DNA of 21,492 nt from Acidobacteriota bacterium (GTDB taxonomy: Bacteria > Acidobacteriota > Terriglobia > Acidiferrales > 2-02-FULL-67-57), in contig JACPRL010000080.1 in NCBI GenBank assembly GCA_016189965.1, positions 1 to 21,492 on the forward strand. The letters run 5' to 3'. Below are positions 9,692 through 16,272 of this stretch, piece by piece. Each line of letters starts with the position of its first letter. Within the stretch, counting starts at the first letter, position 1. The translations under genes were made by a program, and so were the position numbers. A model generated the notes under the pieces. It had not been told where the DNA came from. It ran no database searches and saw only the letters and a list, made by a program, of their open reading frames with translations.

Positions 9692-9895
9692 AATGCGTGC
9701 TAGAAGCTAATGGCACGAAGACACCAAGCCACCATGAGGGAAGGGCGGGGCTTCCTTGTCCCGAGTCCGGCGCAGCGGGACGAGGGAAGCCTCGCCGAAA
9801 AAAAGTTGCGCGCAGCGCAACCTTGGAAGGGGCGCGGGGAAACCTCCTTTGGGTGTCCCCGCCACCCGGACGTTATGCAACTGCTTCTAGGCATT
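9692..9895. repeat. ~200-bp multi-hairpin element with short inverted ends
   Basis: The stretch before the Pol IV stop is bounded by AATGC-GTG-CTAGAAGC (9692-9707) and GCTTCTAG-GCATT (9883-9895), imperfect inverted ends. Inside are three hairpins in a row: 9744-9763 with 9776-9796 (about 20-bp imperfect stem), 9805-9821 (GTTGCGC/GCGCAAC) and 9831-9863 (GGCGCGGGGA with TCCCCGCC). No gene is convincing here. It may be a small nonautonomous mobile element (MITE-like) or a structured RNA. Together with 9375-9691 it accounts for the long gap between the phosphatase and Pol IV genes. Confidence 0.55.
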
Positions 9896-9898
9896 CTA

Positions 9899-11068
9899 TC
9901 AACGTGGTGACTTGCGCAGCAAGGAGCGCGCGGTGCGCACAGCCTCAGCGCCGTGGCGCTGGCGGACTTTGTCGGCTGCCTCGGCCAAGCACTCGGCGCG
10001 CGCCTGTCCATCGGCGTCGAGCAGCGAAAGTTGCGCCGGGGCCGGCCCGAGCGCGCCGGCGGCAATGCCGAGCAGGCGGACTTTCTGCCGGCGGTTCCAG
10101 GCGCGGCGGAAGAGCTTCACGGCGGTCTGGAAGATTACCGCATCGAGGTCGGTGGGCGCCGCGAGCGTCTCGGCGCGGGTCAGGGTGCGGAAGCTCGAGT
10201 AGCGCAGCTTGAGCGTCACGGTGCGAGCGTGCAGGCGGGCTTCGCGCAGGCGCTGGCCGACAAGCTGCGCCAGCCAGGCCAGCGTCGCTTCCAGCTCGTC
10301 GGCGTCGGCGACGTCCGCGGCGAAGGTGCGCTCGTGGCTGATGGATTTCTGCTCCTCATCCACAAACCACAGCTCGGCATCCTCGCCACGCGCTTTGCGG
10401 TAGAGCGCCTCGCCCCACCGGCCGAAGACTTCTGTCAACTCGTCCCGCCCTAGGCGCGCCAGCTCGCCCACTGTGGTGACGCCGAGTTTCTTCAACGCCT
10501 TTTCCGCCACCGGGCCGATGCCGGGGATGCGTCGCACGGGGAGCGGCGCGAGGAAGGCCGCTTCCGTGCCCGGCGGCACCCAGAGCAGCCCGCGCGGCTT
10601 GGCAGCGTCGGAGGCCACCTTGGCGACCACGTAGCTCGTCGCCACGCCGATCGAGCACGGCAGATTCGTTTCCTGCCAGATTGTGCGCTGGATTTTCTCC
10701 GCCGCGGCCCAGGCGGGGCCGTGGAGGCGCTCGGTGCCGGTGAGGTCGAGGTAGGCTTCGTCAATCGAAACCATCTGCACCACGGGGGTGAAGCGCTCCA
10801 GCAGGCGGCGGACTTTCTCCGACCACTCTTCGTAGAGCTTGTAGTTGCCGGGGAGGAAGATGGTCTCGGGGCAGAGGCGCTTGGCGGTGCGCGAGGGCAT
10901 GGCGGAGTGGATGCCGTATTGGCGCGCCTCGTAGCTGGCCGCGGCGACCACGCCACGCTGGTCGCCCGGCGCGCCCACCACCACGGGCTTGCCGCGCAGC
11001 TCAGGGCGGGAGAGCAGCTCGACCGACACAAAGAAGGCGTCCATATCCACGTGTGCGATTTGCTTCAT
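9899..11068 (-). CDS. dinB: DNA polymerase IV (Y-family translesion polymerase)
   Basis: 389-residue Y-family polymerase that bypasses DNA lesions with low fidelity. It starts HVDMDAFFVSVE with catalytic Asp8 and steric-gate Phe13, followed by SIDEAYLDLTG with Asp103 and Glu104. A helix-hairpin-helix segment (RRIPGIGPVAEKALKKLG, about 179-196) and the little-finger domain follow. QLSLLD (346-351) fits a beta-clamp binding motif, after which an extra 38-residue Ala/Arg-rich tail runs to the end. ATG 11068 is the natural start for the family; no strong ribosome binding site or LexA-type operator was recognised upstream. Confidence 0.96.
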   Translation of the reverse strand: MKQIAHVDMDAFFVSVELLSRPELRGKPVVVGAPGDQRGVVAAASYEARQYGIHSAMPSRTAKRLCPETIFLPGNYKLYEEWSEKVRRLLERFTPVVQMVSIDEAYLDLTGTERLHGPAWAAAEKIQRTIWQETNLPCSIGVATSYVVAKVASDAAKPRGLLWVPPGTEAAFLAPLPVRRIPGIGPVAEKALKKLGVTTVGELARLGRDELTEVFGRWGEALYRKARGEDAELWFVDEEQKSISHERTFAADVADADELEATLAWLAQLVGQRLREARLHARTVTLKLRYSSFRTLTRAETLAAPTDLDAVIFQTAVKLFRRAWNRRQKVRLLGIAAGALGPAPAQLSLLDADGQARAECLAEAADKVRQRHGAEAVRTARSLLRKSPR

Positions 11069-11091
11069 CTGGGACCCCGCCGCTTTCCACT

Positions 11092-11116
11092 GTCATCCTG
11101 AGCGCAGCGAAGGATC
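11092..11116. repeat. GTCATCCTGAGCG-type repeat (plus orientation)
   Basis: GTCATCCTGAGCG followed by CAGCGAAGGATC; one base differs from 8136-8160. It lies between the VOC gene and Pol IV, 24 bases upstream of the Pol IV start. Confidence 0.85.
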
Positions 11117-11194
11117 CCGACAAGCAGATTCCTCGCCGCCACGCAATCAAGGGCTCGGAATGACAACCTCTACTTCAACGCGTCCGTATGCTCA

Positions 11195-11212
11195 GTGCCT
11201 CTGTGTCTCTGT
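11195..11212. repeat. CTCTGTG-type low-complexity repeat
   Basis: GTGCCTCTGTGTCTCTGT, the opposite-strand counterpart of the CAGAGGCG-type stretch at 7954-7986, placed just after the VOC gene stop. Confidence 0.45.
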
Positions 11213-11218
11213 AGCCAA

Positions 11219-11626
11219 TTAGTAAATCGTCCAGGTGCCGGGGGTGGCGAGCTCCAGAACATGGCCGTCGGGGTCGCGGAAGTAGAGAGAGCAGCCGGCG
11301 CGGGGCCAGGTGCGGCGCTCAACAATTTCGACGCCGTTCTCGGTCAACCACTTCTCCCAGGCGTCCAGTTCCGCGGCGTCAACCGCGAAGCAGAGGTGCT
11401 GCTGGCCCGTGGCGTCGTGGGCCGTGTGCGGGAGGTTGGCCGAGGCGCCGCGCTGGCAGACCAAGAGCACGTGCCGGCCTTCGACCGAAAGCGCCCACAG
11501 GCGCTCATCCTTTTCGATGGGCTCGAAGCCGAAGATGCGCTGGTAGAACTCGACCGAGCGCTTGAGGTCGTCCACGTAGAGCGCCGTCTCCAGCACCCCG
11601 CCGAGCTTCGGCCTGGCTGCCGCCAT
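11219..11626 (-). CDS. VOC (glyoxalase/bleomycin-resistance fold) protein
   Basis: 135-residue single-domain vicinal-oxygen-chelate protein. It shows the beta-alpha-beta-beta-beta repeats (ETALYVDDLKRSVEFYQRIF GF near 13-34, QQHLCFAVDAAELDAWEKWL near 75-94) and ends in YFRDPDGHVLELATPGTW. His77 and Glu125 are likely metal ligands. Members include glyoxalase I, fosfomycin-resistance and dioxygenase proteins; the substrate cannot be assigned. It starts at ATG 11626, divergent from the FHA-GAF-PP2C gene. Confidence 0.88.
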   Translation of the reverse strand: MAAARPKLGGVLETALYVDDLKRSVEFYQRIFGFEPIEKDERLWALSVEGRHVLLVCQRGASANLPHTAHDATGQQHLCFAVDAAELDAWEKWLTENGVEIVERRTWPRAGCSLYFRDPDGHVLELATPGTWTIY

Positions 11627-11666
11627 AGAAGGCTATTGTAGCCCGCTCGCCGAACGGCCCGACTGA

Positions 11667-11700
11667 GGGGTAAAAAATTCCCTCTGGGAAGTTTTTCCCC
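11667..11700. repeat. Long hairpin between divergent genes
   Basis: Left arm GGGG-T-AAAAA-A-TTCCC, loop TCT, right arm GGGAA-G-TTTTT-CCCC: 14 paired bases with one bulge and one mismatch. It lies 41 bases upstream of the VOC start, between two divergent genes. An operator or a leader structure is possible; a terminator would be unexpected in this position. Confidence 0.65.
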
Positions 11701-11847
11701 GCGGCAGACGCCGGGGGTCACGGGCACCGCTGCTCCCCTGCCGGTAACCCGCAGAATCGGCGCTGGCTGGGCGCCGGGCGGAACGGGGCGAGTTTGGCGC
11801 GCCAGTTGCAACTCTAACGGACAGAGGTGAGCTGCTTGGAGGGGGCA

Positions 11848-13494
11848 ATGGAAGTCGAGAAGTTACCGCAGCTCATCCTGCTCGAGCCCGACGGCTCCCG
11901 CCGCGCCCTCCTCCTGAATTGCCGCACGGTCAGCATCGGCCGGCACGCGTCGAACGACCTGGCGTTGCGCGACAACCGCATCTCCCGCCAGCACGCTGTC
12001 ATCCGCCAGCAGAACGGCTGCTACGTGGTCGAGGATTGCGGCAGCCGCCACGGCACGCTGGTGAACGGCGAGCCGGTACGCGAGGCGCGGCGGCTGGAGA
12101 ACAACGACCGCATCGAGTTCGGCGCTTCGGACTCCTACGCCGTGGTGTTCGTCACCGAAGAAGCCAGCCGGCGGCGGCTGCTCGACACCGTGGACACCGA
12201 CACGCGACCGGCGCCGCGCTCGCGGGAGCTCGAGAAGTTGCGCGTACTGCTCGGCGTCGGCCACTCGCTCTACGCCGGCCTGGAAGCCGATGAGGTGCTG
12301 GCGCGCGTGCTCGATGCCTGCCTCGAGGTCAGCGGGGCCGAGCGCGGCTTCCTCGCCCTGCGCAGTGACGCCGGGGAACTCGCTTTCCGGCTGGGCCGGC
12401 ACCGTTCGGGGCGCGGGCTGGGCCTGGAAGAGTTCAAGGTAAACCAGACTGTGGTCGAGCGGGCGATGGCCAGCGGGCAGGACGTGGTGCTGCGCGCCGC
12501 GCGGGCGACAGCCGGAGGCGAGTCGCGCACTGTCCTGTGCCTGCCCGTCCGGCCTCTGCTTTCGGCCGGCCCCGTGCAGGATACGCCGGTGGGGAGCGCA
12601 CGGCATGCCCTGGGCTTCTTCTATCTGGAGAGCGAGCGCGCCGCGCGACGCTTCTCCGGCAGTGACCGGCAGATTCTGCGGCTGCTGGCCGGGGAAGCGG
12701 CGAGCGTGGTGGCGAACGCGCGGCTGCTCGAGGCCACGCGCGCCCACGAATCGCTGGAGAACGAGCTGGCCATGGCGCGCGGCATCCAGAAGGCGCTGCT
12801 GCCGGCCTCGCCGCAAGAGCACGGCTTTTTCCAGATGGCGGGGGCGCACATCCCATCTTACGCCGTGGGAGGCGACTACTACGATTTGATCGAGCTGCGC
12901 GGGCGCGGCTTTGCGGCGGTCATCGCCGACGTCTCCGGCAAAGGCATCTCGGCGGCGCTGCGTGTCTCGACGCTACAAGGGGTGCTGGCGGCAGGGCTGC
13001 ACTGGGGCCAGCCGCTGGCGAGCGCGGTGGGCTACCTGAACCGCTACATCTGGGAGCACACCTCGAGCAACGAATTCGCCACGCTGTTCTGCGGCGTGCT
13101 CTCGCTCGATGGCCGCTTTGACTACGCCAATGCCGGTCACGTGCCGGCGCTCTGGGTGACGGCCGACGGGATTCGAACCCTGACCGCCGGCGGCCTGCCG
13201 CTGGGAATGTTCACGGAAGACAGCTGCGCGACGAACGCAATCCGGTTAAGCGCGGGCGACCTGCTGGTCTTCTACACCGACGGCCTGATCGAAGCCTTCA
13301 ACGCCGAAGGCGAGAGCTACGGGATGACCCGCTTGCAGAAGGTGCTAGCCGAGGGGCGCGCCTTGAGCGCCGAGGAGCTGGTTAGCGCCGTGCTCGCCGA
13401 CCTGCGCGCCTTCGCCCACGACGTCTCCCTGCAGGACGACGTCAGCCTGATGGTGGTGCGCTACCACGGCGATGTCCTAGAGCACATTGCATAA
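11848..13494 (+). CDS. FHA-GAF-PP2C (SpoIIE-type) serine phosphatase
   Basis: 548-residue cytoplasmic regulator. An N-terminal FHA domain (about 10-105; GR at 31-32, SRQHA 46-50, GSRHGT 65-70, NG at 73-74) should bind phosphothreonine. A GAF sensor domain (about 140-295) follows, then a linker helix (LENELAMARGIQKALLPASP) and a SpoIIE/PP2C catalytic domain with metal-binding aspartates in GGDYYD (343, 346), IADVSGKG (361), YTDGL (478) and QDDVS (530-531). It is likely a phosphatase for a STAS antagonist, controlled by phosphoprotein binding and a small ligand. ATG 11848 has GGAGGGGG just upstream; an earlier in-frame GTG at 11827 has no such site. It is the only plus-strand gene after 6074, so it is transcribed alone. 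Confidence 0.94.
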   Translation: MEVEKLPQLILLEPDGSRRALLLNCRTVSIGRHASNDLALRDNRISRQHAVIRQQNGCYVVEDCGSRHGTLVNGEPVREARRLENNDRIEFGASDSYAVVFVTEEASRRRLLDTVDTDTRPAPRSRELEKLRVLLGVGHSLYAGLEADEVLARVLDACLEVSGAERGFLALRSDAGELAFRLGRHRSGRGLGLEEFKVNQTVVERAMASGQDVVLRAARATAGGESRTVLCLPVRPLLSAGPVQDTPVGSARHALGFFYLESERAARRFSGSDRQILRLLAGEAASVVANARLLEATRAHESLENELAMARGIQKALLPASPQEHGFFQMAGAHIPSYAVGGDYYDLIELRGRGFAAVIADVSGKGISAALRVSTLQGVLAAGLHWGQPLASAVGYLNRYIWEHTSSNEFATLFCGVLSLDGRFDYANAGHVPALWVTADGIRTLTAGGLPLGMFTEDSCATNAIRLSAGDLLVFYTDGLIEAFNAEGESYGMTRLQKVLAEGRALSAEELVSAVLADLRAFAHDVSLQDDVSLMVVRYHGDVLEHIA

Positions 13495-13512
13495 CTTCGT
13501 GCCCGCAAGACC

Positions 13513-13573
13513 TCAGGGGCTAAAGCCCCAATCCTTTTTTGGCCGTATCGGCACGGCTAAAGCCGTGCCCTGA
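13513..13573. repeat. Paired TAAA-loop mini-hairpins; possible terminator for the FHA gene
   Basis: GGGGC-TAAA-GCCCC (13516-13529) and GGCACGGC-TAAA-GCCGTGCC (13550-13569) are enclosed by outer arms TCAGGG (13513-13518) and CCCTGA (13568-13573). The first hairpin is followed within five bases by T6 (13535-13540), so it could also end transcription of the phosphatase gene, which stops at 13494. Confidence 0.8.
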
Positions 13574-13609
13574 CGCACGTCGTCGCTTCTCGCCCAACCC
13601 GGCGGCGGG

Positions 13610-14119
13610 CTAGGATGTGGGTTGCTCGGGCGGGGCGTCGTTCCAGATGGTGCGGTGGACGAGCCAGGAGCCGTCGGGCTGGCGCTGGAGCACGCGCACG
13701 ACTTTGTAGCGCTGGCGGATGACCTGGCCGGTCGTGCGGGAGCGCACGGCGGTTTTGAAGAGGCCCCACTCATAGGCGAAGTCGCCCACCACGCGCACCT
13801 CTTCCCACTTCTGGTTGTAGTCAATGGGCTCGAAGTCGGCGCTCTGGGCGCGGGCGGCTTCGAGCAGGGCGCGATTGGCCTCTTTGCCGATGACGGGAGC
13901 GCCGCCGGGCGGCAGCGCCACGATATCGTCGGTCCACAGCGACACGAGCGCCTCGACGTCGAAGGCCCAGGTGGCGGCGACGTCGCGCTGGTGGAGCTCT
14001 TCAATGGCTTCGAGGTCGGCTTCTAAGCGCGCCTTTTCATCCATGGGCGTGGCGGAAGTGTACCCTGCCGCCGCAGTCAGCACGAGGGCGAGCACAACCC
14101 ACGGCATTATCTGTCGCAT
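13610..14119 (-). CDS. Secreted SnoaL/DUF4440-like protein
   Basis: 169-residue NTF2-fold protein with a signal peptide (MRQIMPWVVLALVLTAAAGY, cleavage probably near YTSA-TP). The mature part has the helical start (ARLEADLEAIEELHQRDVAA) and WAFDVEALVSLWTDDIVALP PGGAPVIGK typical of the SnoaL-like/DUF4440 group, then WLVHRTIWND. Related proteins include polyketide cyclases, ketosteroid isomerases and uncharacterised lipoproteins; no catalytic assignment can be made. ATG 14119 is preceded by GGGAGGG with good spacing. It sits downstream of prmC but is separated from it by two repeat hairpins. Confidence 0.82.
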   Translation of the reverse strand: MRQIMPWVVLALVLTAAAGYTSATPMDEKARLEADLEAIEELHQRDVAATWAFDVEALVSLWTDDIVALPPGGAPVIGKEANRALLEAARAQSADFEPIDYNQKWEEVRVVGDFAYEWGLFKTAVRSRTTGQVIRQRYKVVRVLQRQPDGSWLVHRTIWNDAPPEQPTS

Positions 14120-14134
14120 CGTTCACCCTCCCTC

Positions 14135-14150
14135 AGGGGCTAAAGCCCCT
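14135..14150. repeat. TAAA-loop mini-hairpin 3
   Basis: AGGGGC-TAAA-GCCCCT preceded by CCTC, identical over the whole hairpin to 9421-9436. It is in the leader of the SnoaL-like gene and downstream of prmC. Confidence 0.9.
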
Positions 14151-14153
14151 AGA

Positions 14154-14173
14154 GACAGACAAGAATGTCTGTC
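14154..14173. repeat. Perfect palindrome, AGACA family (loop AGAA)
   Basis: GACAGACA-AGAA-TGTCTGTC, the reverse-orientation copy of the 7920-7945 palindrome. It starts four bases after a TAAA-loop hairpin. Confidence 0.9.
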
Positions 14174-14203
14174 CTACTGACGGATGGGGATGGGTCGAGG
14201 CGG

Positions 14204-15103
14204 TCATGGGCGGCGGGCGGCGAGGACGCGGGGGATGCCGCGCAGGTCGTCGGTGAGTTCAACGTCCGTCCACTCGCTGCCAAGCAGCGCGCACACGCGC
14301 CCCGCCATCTGGTAGCCCAGCTCGAGTACCAGCCACCCGCCGGGCGGGAGCAACTGCGAGGCCTGTTCAAGAAGGCGGCGGGTGATGGCCAGGCCTTCGT
14401 CGGCGGAAAAAAGCGCCTCGGGGGGCTCGTGCTCGCGGACCTCGCGAGGAAGTTGCGAGGCTTCGTCGGGAGAGACGTAGGGGGGGTTGGAAACGACAAG
14501 ATCGAAGGCGTGACTCGTGACTCGTGACCCTACGGCTTCGCTCAGGGCAGGCACGTGACTCGTGAAAAAGACTTCCAAAAGATCGGAGTGGAGGAACTGC
14601 ACGCGGGGGGGGAGGCCGAGGTCTTCGGCGTTGCGGCGGGCGAGGGCGAGCGCGGCTTCCGAGATTTCGGTGGCGAAGATTTCCGCCTGGGGCAGCTCGC
14701 GGGCCAGCGCGAGCGCGATGCAGCCGGTGCCGGTGCCGACGTCGACGAGGCGCGCATCCAGCTTGGCCATCCGCTCCCGCACGATGGCCAGCGCAACCTC
14801 AACCACGTGCTCGGTCTCCGGCCGCGGAATAAAGACGCCGGGCTCGACGCGGAAGCTCAGGCCCCAGAATTCCTGCTGGCGCGTCAGGTACTGCGTCGGG
14901 GTGCCGGCGGCACGCTGGCGGAGCAGGTGGCGGTAGGCGCGCTGCTGCTCGAGGCGGAGTTCAGTTTCCGGATGGGCGTAGAGGAAGGCGCGGTCGCGGT
15001 CGAGCACGTGGAGGAGCAAGACCTCGGCGGTGGTCGAGGCGGAGGGCACCTGGGCGGCGGTGAGCTCGGCGATGGCTTCGCTGAGGGCGCGGCGCAGGTT
15101 CAT
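14204..15103 (-). CDS. prmC: Release-factor glutamine methyltransferase PrmC
   Basis: 299-residue N5-glutamine methyltransferase that methylates the GGQ glutamine of class 1 release factors. An N-terminal helical domain (LRRALSEAIAELTAAQVPSA) recognises the factor. FIPRPETE, the SAM-binding motif VDVGTGTGCIALALA and the catalytic NPPY are all present. ATG 15103 is chosen because family members begin here; the frame runs 40 codons further upstream through intergenic repeats (15223). An unusual stretch of about 19 residues (TSHVPALSEAVGSRVTSHA, encoded at 14510-14566) is inserted between LHSDLLEVFF and FDLVVSNPPY. Its substrate PrfA is encoded at 17329-18411, two genes upstream. Confidence 0.95.
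   Translation of the reverse strand: MNLRRALSEAIAELTAAQVPSASTTAEVLLLHVLDRDRAFLYAHPETELRLEQQRAYRHLLRQRAAGTPTQYLTRQQEFWGLSFRVEPGVFIPRPETEHVVEVALAIVRERMAKLDARLVDVGTGTGCIALALARELPQAEIFATEISEAALALARRNAEDLGLPPRVQFLHSDLLEVFFTSHVPALSEAVGSRVTSHAFDLVVSNPPYVSPDEASQLPREVREHEPPEALFSADEGLAITRRLLEQASQLLPPGGWLVLELGYQMAGRVCALLGSEWTDVELTDDLRGIPRVLAARRP
14510..14565. repeat. In-frame repeat inside prmC, flanked by GTGACTCGTGA
   Basis: GTGACTCGTGA occurs at 14510-14520 (with a further CTCGTGA to 14527) and again at 14555-14565. The two flank CCCTACGGCTTCGCTCAGGG (14528-14547), a unit related to the intergenic CCTGAGCG repeats. The total length keeps the prmC frame. Confidence 0.75.
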
Positions 15104-15126
15104 GGAGAGAGAATACAACCAAGAAA

Positions 15127-15156
15127 CCACAGATGAACACAGATGGACACAGATAA
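15127..15156. repeat. 10-bp tandem repeat ACACAGATGN
   Basis: Three consecutive units (CCACAGATGA, ACACAGATGG, ACACAGATAA) upstream of prmC. Such intergenic stretches are known from several phyla; function unknown. Confidence 0.7.
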
Positions 15157-15318
15157 GAGCGACCAGTGGCCAGCGACCCTTCGGCTTCGCTTCCCTCGAC
15201 AGAGCTCGGGACAAGCAAGGCAAGCAGGATAACAGTCCGGGGGGAGGTGGGAGGGAAAAGCAGATTCCTCACCGGCCCTTGGATTCCGCCCAGGAGGCAC
15301 AGATGGAGAAAAACAAGT

Positions 15319-15336
15319 GGAAGGCTGAAGCCTTCC
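15319..15336. repeat. TGAA-loop mini-hairpin
   Basis: GGAAGGC-TGAA-GCCTTCC, a perfect 7-bp stem; the loop is the complement of TTCA. An alternative overlapping stem (CCTTCCGC with GCGGAGG) follows at once. Confidence 0.85.
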
Positions 15337-15362
15337 GCTACGGCGGAGGCAGGCCATGTAGC

Positions 15363-15380
15363 GGAACCCTTCAGGGTTCC
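15363..15380. repeat. TTCA-loop mini-hairpin
   Basis: GGAACCC-TTCA-GGGTTCC, a perfect 7-bp stem, 26 bases from the TGAA-loop copy. The whole gap 15104-15427 between prmC and the REC gene consists of such repeats; no gene was seen in it. Confidence 0.85.
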
Positions 15381-15427
15381 ATCGCCAGCTTTCCTCGCTC
15401 CTTGCTTCCCTGCCTCTCTGCCTCTTT

Positions 15428-16207
15428 TCACCCGCGGCGGCGGGCGAAGAGCAGGCCGGACCAGGTGGGGTCAATGGCGCAGACTTTGTAGTCCACGAGG
15501 CCGGCCCGGAGGCCGAAGGCGCGGACCTCGTTCTGGGTGAGGTCGGTCGAGACACCGGAGGCTTGCTTGGGCCAGGCAATCCAGATGCCGCCGCCCTCGG
15601 CGAGCGCGCGGCGGGCGGAGCCGAAGCGGCGCTCGAGTTCGGCGCGCGAGCGGGCGAAGAGCAGAATCAGGTCGGCGGCACTGCCGAGCCTGCTCACGAG
15701 CCGGATGTTTTCCGGCAGCGTGCCCAGGCGGCGCTCGAAGCCAGCCGGCGCGCCAAGGAGCGCCACCACCGAGCCGGCGCGGATGCCGAGCTTCTTCGGC
15801 AGCGGCGTGGCGGAGTAGCCCTGCATCGTCGCTGGCACGATGGGCGCGGCCGGGGGGTTGCGGAGCGCCGCGCGCACAGCCGAGCGGATGTGGCGCCAGT
15901 CGGTGTAGACGGCGTCAGGGAGCAGGGCGCGTGTCTGCGCCACTTTCTCCGGCTCACCTTCGACGAACACGATGGGCCGGTGGCGCGTGGCCTTCTGCTG
16001 GCGCAACCAGACGCCGAGGGCGCGGCCGTGGGAGGGGACGCGGCTGAGGTCAATCACGAAGGCGTCGGGCGGGTTGTCGCGAATGGTGCGGTAGGCGGTG
16101 CCGCGCTGGTCGGCGTAGAAGTCGGCGCGGTAGCCCGCCCGGCGGAGGCGGCGGGCGCGCTCTGCGGCCTCAGTGGCGTTCCAGTGGACGAGAAGAAGAC
16201 GACTCAT
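15428..16207 (-). CDS. Receiver-like domain fused to DUF3052
   Basis: 259-residue two-part protein. Residues 1-118 resemble a response-regulator receiver: LLLVHWNATEAAERARRLRR AGY, then the strand AFVIDLSR with Asp53 at the phosphoacceptor position. The acidic pocket after strand 1 is replaced by HWN, and the usual lysine near strand 5 is absent (PDAVYTDW), so it is probably a pseudo-receiver. Residues 128-259 match my recollection of DUF3052: GYSATPLPKKLGI, VALLGAPAGFE, IWIAWPKQASGVSTDLTQNE and DYKVCAIDPTWSGLLFARRR. DUF3052 has no known function. The fusion suggests regulation of, or by, the DUF3052 part. It is on the same strand between the SIR2-like gene and prmC. Confidence 0.8.
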   Translation of the reverse strand: MSRLLLVHWNATEAAERARRLRRAGYRADFYADQRGTAYRTIRDNPPDAFVIDLSRVPSHGRALGVWLRQQKATRHRPIVFVEGEPEKVAQTRALLPDAVYTDWRHIRSAVRAALRNPPAAPIVPATMQGYSATPLPKKLGIRAGSVVALLGAPAGFERRLGTLPENIRLVSRLGSAADLILLFARSRAELERRFGSARRALAEGGGIWIAWPKQASGVSTDLTQNEVRAFGLRAGLVDYKVCAIDPTWSGLLFARRRG

Positions 16208-16272
16208 TGTAGAATCGCAGTCTTCGTTGCCTAGCTACTCATGGCTCTTTGACTCTCCCCTGAGCCACTCCC

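Noticed and set aside
9676..10212. Plus-strand frame of 178 codons before and over the Pol IV end
   Set aside because: It translates the multi-hairpin element and then the antisense of Pol IV; Arg/Gly/Pro-rich with no domain.
13168..13183. GGGATTCGAACCC, resembling a tRNA T-loop on the minus strand
   Set aside because: It is within the PP2C domain coding sequence (DGIRTLTAG); no acceptor stem, D-arm or anticodon arm can be formed around it.
15104..15223. Extension of prmC to an upstream start at 15223
   Set aside because: The extra 40 codons translate the ACACAGATG tandem repeat and other intergenic sequence; PrmC proteins start near MNLRRALSEA.
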